A stretch of DNA of 64,000 bases from Micrococcus endophyticus (lineage in GTDB: Bacteria; Actinomycetota; Actinomycetes; Actinomycetales; Micrococcaceae): NCBI RefSeq assembly GCF_014205115.1, contig NZ_JACHMW010000001.1:1736001-1800000 (forward strand), in the 5' to 3' direction. The stretch's first letter is position 1. Each line of letters begins with the position of its first letter. This document shows, piece by piece, positions 49,368 to 57,600 of this stretch. Both the position numbers and the translations under genes were made by a program. The notes beneath the pieces were generated by a model. It made no database searches and was not told the origin of the DNA. It saw only the letters and a list, made by a program, of their open reading frames with translations.

Positions 49368-49874
49368 GTGTCCGCCCGCCTGCCCTCCCCCGCGCCCTCG
49401 GCCGATCAGGAGCACGCGTGGATGGGGCTGGCCCTGGACGCCGCCCGCGCGGCCGGCGAGGCCGGGGACGTGCCGATCGGCGCCGTGCTGGTGGCCGGGG
49501 ACGGGACCGTGCTGGCCGCCGTCGGGAACGAGCGCGAGCAGCACCACGACCCCACCGCCCACGCCGAGGTCCTCGCCCTGCGCCGCGGTGCCCGCGCGCT
49601 GGCCGAGGCGGGTGAGGCGGACGGCTGGCGCCTGTCCGACTGCACCCTCGTGGTGACCCTCGAGCCCTGCCCCATGTGCGCCGGCGCGCTGCTGCTGGCG
49701 CGGATCCCGCGCGTCGTGTTCGGGGCCTGGGACCCGAAGGCCGGGGCGTGCGGCTCCGTGCTGGACGTGGTGCGAGACCCGCGGTTCAACCACGCCGTGC
49801 AGGTGCGCGCGGGCGTGCGCGCGGAGGAGTCGGCGGCGCTGCTGCGCCGATTCTTCGCCGCCCAGCGCGGCTGA
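49368..49874 (+). CDS. tadA: tRNA-specific adenosine deaminase
   Basis: A 168-aa zinc deaminase converting A34 to inosine in tRNA-Arg(ACG). The zinc/catalytic motif is H65-A-E67 in TAHAEVLAL, with C101 and C104 in EPCPMCAGALL. Length is normal and the N-terminal 15 residues are a Pro/Ser-rich extension. Its only known bacterial substrate tRNA is encoded 2.7 kb upstream in this window. tRNA-Ser(CGA) follows. Confidence 0.95.
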   Translation: MSARLPSPAPSADQEHAWMGLALDAARAAGEAGDVPIGAVLVAGDGTVLAAVGNEREQHHDPTAHAEVLALRRGARALAEAGEADGWRLSDCTLVVTLEPCPMCAGALLLARIPRVVFGAWDPKAGACGSVLDVVRDPRFNHAVQVRAGVRAEESAALLRRFFAAQRG

Positions 49875-49949
49875 GCCGTCCCCCGGCACGACGGCGGCGC
49901 CCGCCCGGTTTGGGCGCGTCGGCGCGGCTCGGGTAGGGTGTCCTGGTCT

Positions 49950-50037
49950 GGTGACGTGTCCGAGCGGCCGAAGGTGCAGCACTCGAAATGCTGTGTACGG
50001 TAACCCCGTACCGTGGGTTCAAATCCCACCGTCACCG
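49950..50037 (+). tRNA. tRNA-Ser(CGA), site of the small DUF262/HEPN island
   Basis: An 88-nt class II tRNA. Acceptor GGTGACG pairs with CGTCACC and the T-arm is GTGGG-TTCAAAT-CCCAC. The anticodon CGA is at 49984-49986, closed by CAGCA/TGCTG. CCA is encoded at 50038-50040, unlike the other tRNA genes here. The 3' end from 50015 on is repeated at 52917. Confidence 0.95.
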
Positions 50038-50075
50038 CCAGATGTGAAGCCCGGGAGCCTCGTGCTCCCGGGCTT
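50015..50075 (+). repeat. 61-bp direct repeat, left copy (att-like)
   Basis: Contains the T-loop half, acceptor 3' strand and CCA of tRNA-Ser(CGA) plus its terminator hairpin. Identical to 52917-52977. Confidence 0.9.
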
Positions 50076-50076
50076 T
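50047..50076 (+). terminator. Terminator of tRNA-Ser(CGA)
   Basis: A 12-bp perfect stem (50047-50058 with 50064-50075), 5-nt loop CTCGT, then TCGCC. Confidence 0.75.
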
Positions 50077-50210
50077 CGCCATGCCGGGCCGGGTCCGACT
50101 ACATTCTTCCCGTATTAGTGAGTTTCGACGGAAGTCGGTTGCCTTCAGACCCGCCCCTGTTCCCTCGTGACCCACAGCGGCTAGGCTTGACGACAGCCAT
50201 CTACGACGGG

Positions 50211-51266
50211 ATGAAGATGAAAAGCTTTGATTCGCGGGTCTACAGCGTGGGAGATTACAGAGAGTGGAGTGAGTCTGGTCAGCTCGTCCTGTCTCCGCGC
50301 TTCCAGCGTCGCGAGGTATGGACCGAGACTGCACGATCATACCTAATGGACACGATTATCAGGGGCCTCCCGATTCCCAAAGTGTTTATTCGGCAGATCA
50401 TTGATCCTTCGAGTGGCAAGAGCGTCAGAGAAGTCGTGGATGGGCAGCAACGACTTAGGACGATACTCTCGTACGTGAATGACGGGTTCGTTATACGCCG
50501 CGGTCACAACCGAGAGCATGGTGGCCTGTTCTTCAGTCAGCTCCCTGAGGATAAGAAGCTGGAGTTGCTGGGATATGAGATCTCAACCGATCTCCTCGTG
50601 AACCTCGCGGATAGCCAAATCTTAGATATTTTTAGCCGCCTGAATTCGCATGCCGTCGTATTGAACGAGCAGGAGAAGATCAACGCCTCACACTTCAGTG
50701 AATTCAAGAAGCTCGCTGATGCGATGGCCCACGAGTTTTACGAGTACTGGATCAAAAACAGAATACTTCGGGAACCTCAGGTGATGAGAATGGCGGACGT
50801 CTCTCTTTCTGCTGATCTACTCATCGCTATGTGCGATGGTGTTCAGTCAAAAAAGCAGATTCGATCGTATTACACGCAGTTCGAGAAGGACTTCCCTTAC
50901 GACTCAGATAAATTGGCTGAGCAGTTTCGACAGACGATCTATATGATCTCTAGGATTTTCCCCGACGGCGTCCAGAACAGCGAGTTCAGGCGTATTCACA
51001 TCTACTACAGTCTCTTCACCGCAGTGTTCCATGAACTATACGGACTGAGAGGATCTGACCTACCCCGCGGCGACCTGCTTTCAGCGAATCTCGACCAGGT
51101 TCGCAGTCGTCTCGATCATGTTGACGAAGTCTTCGGCGATCCTGACTCGCCGGGCCTGAAGGACTCGGACCGCCAGTTCCTGAACGACAGTCGTCGCGCC
51201 ACGACTGATGCTTCCGTTCGCCAGCGCCGAACCGAATACTTGCTTAAGCTTATTCAAGGCTCGTGA
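50211..51266 (+). CDS. DUF262-domain (GmrS-N/ParB-like) protein, putative defence or antitoxin component
   Basis: A 351-aa protein. The N-terminal DUF262 domain has FQRREVW (31-37), IIRGLPIPKVFIRQI, and the hallmark D77-G-Q-Q-R-L-R-T motif. It continues with FSRLNSHAVVLNEQEKINA. DUF262 is the ParB/sulfiredoxin-fold nucleotide-binding module of GmrSD restriction enzymes, but the DUF1524 nuclease half is absent. The rest is helical. The stop overlaps the HEPN gene by 4 bp. The start is uncertain: the ATG at 50211 or 50217, or a GTG further upstream at 50118. G+C is far below the window average. Confidence 0.88.
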   Translation: MKMKSFDSRVYSVGDYREWSESGQLVLSPRFQRREVWTETARSYLMDTIIRGLPIPKVFIRQIIDPSSGKSVREVVDGQQRLRTILSYVNDGFVIRRGHNREHGGLFFSQLPEDKKLELLGYEISTDLLVNLADSQILDIFSRLNSHAVVLNEQEKINASHFSEFKKLADAMAHEFYEYWIKNRILREPQVMRMADVSLSADLLIAMCDGVQSKKQIRSYYTQFEKDFPYDSDKLAEQFRQTIYMISRIFPDGVQNSEFRRIHIYYSLFTAVFHELYGLRGSDLPRGDLLSANLDQVRSRLDHVDEVFGDPDSPGLKDSDRQFLNDSRRATTDASVRQRRTEYLLKLIQGS

Positions 51267-51877
51267 AGAAGATATTAGATTCGAGCACACGTCGTATCTC
51301 GGAGACTGGGGCCCATCTCCAAGCGGTGCACAGGCTAGCACCCGACGGACAATATGAGCGCTCGGTCTCGGAGCGTGCTCTGGTCACTGAAGCTTGCTTC
51401 CTCAAGCTCTTCATAACCCTAGAGGAGTTCCTTGAAGAGAGTTTCGCCCACTACCTAGTAGGCAAGATGAGCACGGCGCGATGGAGGCCATCGAAGTACG
51501 CGAAGCCTCAAACCAAGGACCATGCACTGAAGATGCTCAAAGGATCTCAGCGGTTCGTTGACTGGTCGACGTCCGACACTGTCGTGACTTTTGCCAATCT
51601 GTATTTCGTTGACGGCGAGCCATTCAGGGCGCCTCTTACGAGTGCGAAGCAGAACCTTCAGGACATGAAGACAGTTCGGAACTCTACGGCTCATCTCTCT
51701 GCAACGACACAGGCATCCCTCGAAAGCCTGTACGTAAGGTGGACTGGAAACCCGAAGCCCGGTGTCACCGCGTACGAAATGCTCATGGCATCGAAAGCAG
51801 GACATGTGAACACCTTCTACGGTGAAAGCGAACAGATCGTGTCGGCGATCATCGCTCAGGTGGCAAACAAGAGCTGA
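51263..51877 (+). CDS. HEPN-like putative RNase, partner of the DUF262 protein
   Basis: A 204-aa helical protein starting at a GTG that overlaps the DUF262 stop. KTVRNSTAH contains R139-x4-H144, the catalytic Rx4-6H motif of HEPN RNases, preceded by long helices (ALVTEACFLKLFITLEEFLEESFAHYLV). It resembles the MAE_28990/MAE_18760 class of HEPN proteins, which I recall as frequent neighbours of DUF262 genes. The coupling suggests a toxin or effector held in check, or activated, by the DUF262 protein, for example an abortive infection system. This function is inferred, not shown. Confidence 0.82.
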   Translation: MKKILDSSTRRISETGAHLQAVHRLAPDGQYERSVSERALVTEACFLKLFITLEEFLEESFAHYLVGKMSTARWRPSKYAKPQTKDHALKMLKGSQRFVDWSTSDTVVTFANLYFVDGEPFRAPLTSAKQNLQDMKTVRNSTAHLSATTQASLESLYVRWTGNPKPGVTAYEMLMASKAGHVNTFYGESEQIVSAIIAQVANKS

Positions 51878-51896
51878 ACAGTGCTCGGCGCTGTTC
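51876..51896 (+). terminator. Hairpin after the HEPN gene
   Basis: A 9-bp stem with one G-U (51876-51884 with 51888-51896), 3-nt loop, overlapping the stop codon. Confidence 0.5.
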
Positions 51897-51971
51897 GACG
51901 GCTCATCGAAGACGTGTATCTGGCGCGGGCGTGTCCTAATGGGGGCGTGACGGGCCCAGAGGTTCTCCGAC

Positions 51972-52406
51972 GTGGGGTTGCGCGCCCGTAGGCAGTGGGC
52001 CGAGAGCCCGATAGGCCGGGCTGAGTGGAGGGTCGAGAGGCGGTACTTCGAGTCCATCTGCGATCTGAGAAGAATACTGGCAGCATCCTCGAACTCGGCG
52101 ACTGACCCAGCACCGAAAGATCAAAGAACCGGCACGCAGGAACTTGACCCGGCGTCATTGACATCGTCGCCTTCAGAGGCCCTGATGCACCCGGCTGCTC
52201 AGGTACTTCGAGTTTGCACCGACTGCGCACCACTCCCAGCGATGATCGCTCATGTGCGGGTCTTCATGCCTCGTCGAGGCACATGGTTAGTGCACACGTC
52301 CCCGGCGCATGACCCCGTCTCCGTCGTTGAGATCGTCGCGCGGCTACGCACCACCGAGGAGGAGGACTACCTATATCTGTGGAAAGCAGCGCACGAGACC
52401 ACGTAA
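51972..52406 (+). CDS. Hypothetical protein of the small island
   Basis: A 144-aa ORF I do not recognise. The N-terminus is basic; a CTDC pair lies near residue 82, and the C-terminal half (AHVRVFMPRRGTWLVHTSPAHDPVSVVEIVARLRTTEEEDYLYLW) reads like folded protein. The TAA overlaps the next ATG (TAATG), which supports both as genes. No clear ribosome-binding site. Confidence 0.45.
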   Translation: MGLRARRQWAESPIGRAEWRVERRYFESICDLRRILAASSNSATDPAPKDQRTGTQELDPASLTSSPSEALMHPAAQVLRVCTDCAPLPAMIAHVRVFMPRRGTWLVHTSPAHDPVSVVEIVARLRTTEEEDYLYLWKAAHETT

Positions 52407-52612
52407 TGGCGTTCTGCTGGTGGCTAGGTATCCCTGAGATGTCGCTGGCCGAGGCCGAATTGCGCGACCTCTCCGCCCAACACGATGCCATGCAGGCGGA
52501 GATCGCGATGCACGCCAATGCAGTAACGACCTACGAAGAAGTCTCGTGGACGCTGTTCGCTGACGCGTCAAGCCTAACCCCCACTGCAGCGCGACGCCGT
52601 TACGGCCAATGA
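52406..52612 (+). CDS. 68-aa small protein of the island, possible degenerate HTH
   Basis: Starts in the stop codon of the previous ORF. A helix pair ends in VSWTLFADASSLTPTAARRRYGQ, which resembles the small actinobacterial HTH tails of the form WxxIAxxLGxSxxAAxxRYG. Could be a regulator of the island. Confidence 0.5.
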   Translation: MAFCWWLGIPEMSLAEAELRDLSAQHDAMQAEIAMHANAVTTYEEVSWTLFADASSLTPTAARRRYGQ

Positions 52613-52916
52613 GGGGTGGCGGACTCCTTGATCGCGACCCGCCAGTAACGCAACCCCAACCACGCGGAGCGCATCGGTCAAGGCGTCGATAGAGTCAAGG
52701 GTCAGGTTCCGCCGCCGAGCTATTCGACGACGGCCTCGACGATGTGGCGACCGCGCTCGCTAAGCATGACGCGAGGCGGTCAGCGGGGGCAGAAACCGAC
52801 TACCTTCCGATTACAGACTTATCAGGAGCACTTGCGAACTGCCGTAGCAACCGGGGGCAACGGCGGCGGGATCATGCGGATTCCGGGGGCGGCTCCATGT
52901 CTTTTGGGGGCCGATA
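52613..52916. other. Right end of the island, no gene recognised
   Basis: 304 bp. One rightward frame is open for about 75 codons but has no start or ribosome-binding site and ends just before the repeat; it might be a gene remnant. No recombinase motif is visible. Confidence 0.4.
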
Positions 52917-52977
52917 GGGTTCAAATCCCACCGTCACCGCCAGATGTGAAGCCCGGGAGCCTCGTGCTCCCGGGCTT
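52917..52977 (+). repeat. 61-bp direct repeat, right copy (att-like)
   Basis: Identical to 50015-50075. It lacks the 5' part of the tRNA, so it is not a second tRNA gene. Confidence 0.9.
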
Positions 52978-52978
52978 C
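52948..52978. terminator. Terminator hairpin in the right repeat
   Basis: A 13-bp stem (52948-52960 with 52966-52978). It now also lies 40 bp beyond the stop of the leftward hydrolase gene and may terminate it. Confidence 0.65.
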
Positions 52979-53019
52979 TGTCTTCCCCGGAGGCGGCCGG
53001 CGGCCCGAGACCGGCCCCG

Positions 53020-54108
53020 TCAGCCCGGCAGCACGGTGTCCAGGAACGCGGCGACCGCAGCCCAGGAGATGGTGGCGTGGACGGCGCTGAGGGGGACGCC
53101 GCTGCGCAGCACCTCGGCCGAGCCCCAGCCGCCGCCCATCATGCCGAGGTCGTGGCCGGCGTCGGCCACGGAGTAGAAGGCGGCGCGCACGCCCGCGGCC
53201 TCCGCGGCCTCGTACAGCTCGAGGCTCTGCCGCCAGGGCACGGTGGGGTCCTTGAGCCCGTGCACGATCATCATCGGCGGGGAGTCCGGGCGCACGTGGG
53301 CGATCGGCGAGGCCAGGCGGGTGAGCCCGTACGAGGCGAGCACGGGCACGCCGAGCATCGCGGACTTGGTGCTGTGGTCGTCCAGGTGGCAGTGCTCGAG
53401 CCGCCGCTGGCGGTTGTAGTCCGCGCAGGCGCCCGGCGACATCTGGGCGTTCATCGCGAGGAAGTCCGTGGGCGCGAAGAAGTCCAGGATGGCCTGGACC
53501 CGGTCCTCCTCGGGGATCGCGTGGCCCCCGGGCGGCACCTCGCGTCCGGGCGGGGGCACGTGCGCGCGGTCCAGGTCGCGGCCGCCGGTGAGCCCGGCCA
53601 TGAGAGCGTTCCAGCCGCCGGAGGACGTGCCGGCCACGGTCAGGCGGGAGGCGTCCAGGTCCAGCTCCACGGCATGGGCGCGCACCCAGCGGACGGCCGC
53701 CGTCGCGTCCTCCACCTGCGCGGGGAAGCGGCCCTGCTTCGAGCTGCGCACCGAGAAGGCCGCCACGGCGTAGCCGTGCGGGACGAGGCCGCGGGCCACG
53801 GCCTGGCCGTCGTGGTAGCCGCGGTCGTCCCGCCAGCCGGAGCCGGCGTTCCACACCACCACGGGGAACGGGCCGGGGCCCTGCGGCCGGTACACGTCCA
53901 CCCGGCCGGCGCGGCCGGGCAGGTCCGCGTACCGGTGGCCGGTACTGCTGCGCATGCCGAAGAGGGCGTTGACGTCCGGGCCGACCGGGGCCGGCGGCAC
54001 GCCGGCCAGGTTCGCGACGGCGGCCCCTCCCCCCAGCGCCAGGGCGCCGGCGCCCAGCCCCAGGACGGCACGACGGGTCAGCCGTCCGCGCCGTCCCGAC
54101 GTCGCCAT
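53020..54108 (-). CDS. Tat-exported alpha/beta hydrolase
   Basis: A 362-aa secreted hydrolase. LTRRAVLGLGAGALALGGGA (10-29) is a twin-arginine-type signal. The catalytic serine is S162 in VAGTSSGGWNALM, the oxyanion region is VVVWNAGSGWRDDRGYHDGQ, and the general-base His is in VADAGHDLGMMGGG. This resembles the BD-FAE/acetyl-esterase group. The Cys-bearing loop CADYNRQRRLEHC may form a disulfide outside the cell. The frame is open 190 codons further upstream, but that part is opposite rlmH. Substrate (ester or peptide) unknown. Confidence 0.88.
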   Translation of the reverse strand: MATSGRRGRLTRRAVLGLGAGALALGGGAAVANLAGVPPAPVGPDVNALFGMRSSTGHRYADLPGRAGRVDVYRPQGPGPFPVVVWNAGSGWRDDRGYHDGQAVARGLVPHGYAVAAFSVRSSKQGRFPAQVEDATAAVRWVRAHAVELDLDASRLTVAGTSSGGWNALMAGLTGGRDLDRAHVPPPGREVPPGGHAIPEEDRVQAILDFFAPTDFLAMNAQMSPGACADYNRQRRLEHCHLDDHSTKSAMLGVPVLASYGLTRLASPIAHVRPDSPPMMIVHGLKDPTVPWRQSLELYEAAEAAGVRAAFYSVADAGHDLGMMGGGWGSAEVLRSGVPLSAVHATISWAAVAAFLDTVLPG

Positions 54109-54210
54109 GACCGCCCCCTCCTGTGCGTGGGCCCAGCGCCCGCCAGGCGAGCGTAGCGGAGGCTCCGGGGCCGCCGTCGTGGTGACCCGTATCGTGTCCG
54201 GGCCCGGTGC

Positions 54211-54216
54211 GATCAT
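54211..54216 (+). promoter_or_regulatory. -10-like box (GATCAT) for leaderless rlmH-lhr
   Basis: GATCAT ends 6 nt before the rlmH ATG; the first base deviates from TANNNT. Confidence 0.35.
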
Positions 54217-54222
54217 GGACCC

Positions 54223-54681
54223 ATGTCTGTACGGGTGCTGGCCATCGGCAAGAAGCATGAGGCGTGGGTCTCCGAGGGGATCGACCGCTACGAGCGGCGC
54301 CTGAAGAAGCCCTACGACCTCACCTGGCGCCTGCTGCCGCACTCCGCCCGCCAGGAGGAGGCCGCGCGCACGGAGGAGTCGGACCGGATCCTGGGCGCCG
54401 TGGGCGCGGACGAGCACCTCATCCTCCTGGACGAGCGGGGGACGGCGTTCGACTCGCCGGGTCTGGCGCGGCACCTGCAGAGCCGGTTCGACGTCGGCGC
54501 CCCGGTCACGGTGGTGATCGGCGGGGCCTACGGGGTGGACGCGCGGGTCCACGCCCGCGCGGACCGCGTCTGGTCCCTGTCCCCGCTCGTCTTCCCGCAC
54601 CAGCTCGTGCGGCTGATCCTGGCGGAGCAGGTCTACCGAGCCCAGGAGATCTCCGCCGGCCGACCGTACCACCACGCATGA
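54223..54681 (+). CDS. rlmH: 23S rRNA (pseudouridine-1915 N3)-methyltransferase
   Basis: A 152-aa SPOUT methyltransferase. The C-terminal knot motifs FVIGGAYGVD-like (VTVVIGGAYGVDARV) and LSPLVFPHQLVRLILAEQVYRAQEI...PYHHA are diagnostic for RlmH. It methylates helix 69 of the ribosome. The stop overlaps the lhr ATG by 4 bp. Confidence 0.97.
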   Translation: MSVRVLAIGKKHEAWVSEGIDRYERRLKKPYDLTWRLLPHSARQEEAARTEESDRILGAVGADEHLILLDERGTAFDSPGLARHLQSRFDVGAPVTVVIGGAYGVDARVHARADRVWSLSPLVFPHQLVRLILAEQVYRAQEISAGRPYHHA

Positions 54682-57600
54682 GCGGGCCCGCGGAGACCGC
54701 AGCGGGCGCGCCCACGCCCGCGGCCGACGTCGTCCTGGGCCGGTTCACCGAACCCACGCGCGCCTGGTTCACGGGCGCGTTCGAGGCGCCCACGCCCGCG
54801 CAGCTGGGCGCGTGGGACGCCATCTCCTCCGGCCGGCACGCCCTGGTGATCGCCCCCACCGGCTCCGGCAAGACCCTCTCCTCCTTCCTCTGGGCCCTCG
54901 ACTCGTTCGTGCGCGAGCCCGCGGCCGAGGGGACTGCGGCCACGCGCGTGCTCTACGTCTCCCCGCTCAAGGCCCTCGGCGTGGACGTGGAGCGGAACCT
55001 GCGGGCTCCCCTCGTGGGCATCACGCAGACCGCCGCCGGCCTGGGCCGCCCCGTGCCGCGTGTGCGGGTGGGCGTGCGCTCCGGGGACACCCCGGCCGCC
55101 GAGCGCCGGCGCCTGCAGCAGGACCCCCCGGACATCCTCATCACCACCCCCGAGTCCCTCTACCTCATGCTCACCTCCCAGGCCCGCTCGGCGCTGGCCG
55201 GGGTCCGCACGGTGATCGTGGACGAGGTGCACGCCGTGGCCGGGACCAAGCGCGGCGCCCACCTGGCCGTCTCCCTCGAGCGGCTCGACTCCCTGCTCGA
55301 GACGCCCGTGCAGCGGATCGGCCTGTCCGCCACGGTCGAGCCGGCCTCGGAGGTGGCCCGGTTCCTCGGCGGCACCCAGCCGGTCACCGTGGTGCGCCCC
55401 GCCTCGGCCAAACGGTGGGACCTCACGGTCACGGTGCCGGTGCCGGACCTCACCGACCTGTCCTCCCCCTCGGCCGCGCACGACCTGGGGCCCGGCTCCT
55501 CTCCCGGCGGCCCCGGCGCGGAGGGCGGCCCCGGGGGCGCCGTGACGGGCGGGTCGATCTGGCCGCACGTGGAGGAGCGGATCGTGGACCTCGTCGCCGA
55601 GCGCCGCTCCACGCTCGTGTTCGCCAACTCCCGCCGCCTGGCCGAGCGGCTCACCGGCCGCCTCAACGAGATCTGGGAGGCCCGGCTCGAGGCCGCCGCC
55701 GCGGTCGAAGACCCCGACGCCGTCCCCGGCTTCCGCACGCCCGGTGCGGGGGCGGGGGCCTCGTCCTCGACGCCCGCCACGCCGTCGTCGTCGTCGTATC
55801 CGGCGCAGGTGGCGGGGCAGACCGGCACCGGCTCGGGGACCGTCTCCGACTTCGCCCGCGCCCACCACGGCTCCGTGTCCAAGGAGCAGCGGGCGATCGT
55901 GGAGGAGGCCCTGAAGACCGGGCGGATCCGCTGCGTGGTGGCCACGAGCTCGCTGGAGCTGGGCATCGACATGGGCGCGGTGGACCAGGTGATCCAGGTG
56001 GAGTCGCCGCCGTCCGTGGCCTCGGGGCTGCAGCGCGTGGGCCGCGCCGGCCACCAGGTGGGCGAGGTCTCCCGCGGCGTGTTCTTCCCCAAGCACCGCG
56101 GGGACCTCGTGGACACCGCCGTGGTGGCCGAGCGCATGACCGCCGGGCGGATCGAGGCGCTGCGCATCCCCGCCAACCCGCTCGACATCCTCGCCCAGCA
56201 GACCGTGGCCGCCGTCGCCGTCGCGGACCTGGACGCGCAGGAGTGGTTCGACCTCGTGCGCCGCTCCGCGCCGTTCGCCACCCTGCCGCTCTCCGCCTAC
56301 GAGTCCGTGCTGGACCTGCTGGCCGGGCGCTACCCCTCGGACGAGTTCGCCGAGCTGCGCCCGCGCATCCTGTGGGACCGGGAGAACGGCACGCTGGCCG
56401 CCCGGCCGGGTGCCCAGCGGCTGGCCGTCACCTCGGGCGGCACCATCCCGGACCGCGGCCTGTTCGGCGTGTTCCTGGCCTCCGACGGCGGCCCGGACGG
56501 GGCGCCGGGCGGTGCGGCGGCCGGGGACACGGCCGAGTCCGCGGGCACCGCGTCCGCGGGCTCGGCCCGCTCCGGCGGGCGCCGCGTGGGCGAGCTGGAC
56601 GAGGAGATGGTCTACGAGTCCCGCGTGGGGGACGTGATCCTGCTCGGCGCCACGAGCTGGCGGATCGTGGACATCACGGCGGACCGCGTCCTCGTGCTGC
56701 CCGCCTACGGGCAGCCGGGCAAGCTCCCGTTCTGGCGGGGCGACGCCGCGGGCCGGCCGGCGGAGCTGGGCGACGCCGTCGGGCGCTTCCGCCGCGAGCT
56801 GGACGCGGACCCGGCCGCGGGCCGCGAGCGCCTGGCCGCCGCGGGCCTGGACGTGTGGGCGCAGGACAACCTGCTGGCCTACCTGAAGGACCAGCGCGAG
56901 GCCACCGGCGTGCTGCCCACCGAGCAGACGCTCGTGGTGGAGCGGTTCACGGACGAGCTCGGCGACTGGCGCGTGGTGCTGCACTCCCCCTACGGCATGG
57001 CCGTGCACGCCCCGTGGGCGCTCGCGGTGGGCGCCCGGCTGGCGCAGCGGTACGGGCTGGAGACCGGCTCGGGCGCGGCGATGGCGGCCGACGACGGGAT
57101 CGTGCTGCGCATCCCCCTCATGGACGCCGAGCCCCCGGGCGCCGAGCTGTTCGAGTTCACCGCCGAGGAGCTGGAGGAGATCGTCACCGCGGAGGTGGGC
57201 GGGTCGGCCCTGTTCGCCGCCCGGTTCCGCGAGAACGCGGCCCGCTCCCTGCTGCTGCCGCGGCGCGACCCCGGCCGGCGCACCCCGCTGTGGCAGCAGC
57301 GCCAGCGCTCGGCGCAGCTGCTGGACGTCGCCCGCAAGCACCCCCGGTTCCCCGTGATCCTGGAGACCGTCCGCGAGGTGCTGCAGGACGTCTACGACCT
57401 GCCCGCGCTCAAGGACCTCGCCGGGAGGGTGGCGTCCCGGGCCGTGCGGCTCGTGGAGGTCACCACCCCCGCGCCCTCCCCGTTCAGCCAGTCCATCCTG
57501 TTCGGCTACGTGGCCCAGTTCATCTACGAGGGCGACTCCCCGCTCGCCGAGCGCCGGGCCGCCGCCCTGTCCCTGGACCCGACCCTGCTGGCCGAGCTGC

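Larger units (their letters stand above)
50076..52977 (+). mobile_element. Small tRNA-integrated island with DUF262/HEPN pair, 2.9 kb
   Basis: The DNA between the 61-bp repeats is visibly A+T-richer and uses codons rare in the neighbours (TTA, ATA, AGA). It carries DUF262 and HEPN genes, two small ORFs and about 300 bp with no gene. No integrase, transposase or relaxase is present, so movement would need a recombinase in trans, or the recombinase was lost. Confidence 0.75.

Noticed and set aside
52917-52977. A second tRNA-Ser gene at the right repeat
   Set aside because: Only the 3' quarter of the tRNA is present; there is no acceptor 5' strand, D-arm or anticodon arm.
52742-53176. Plus-strand 144-codon frame spanning the right island repeat
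   Set aside because: It runs through the att repeat, the terminator and the antisense strand of the hydrolase gene, with no ribosome-binding site.
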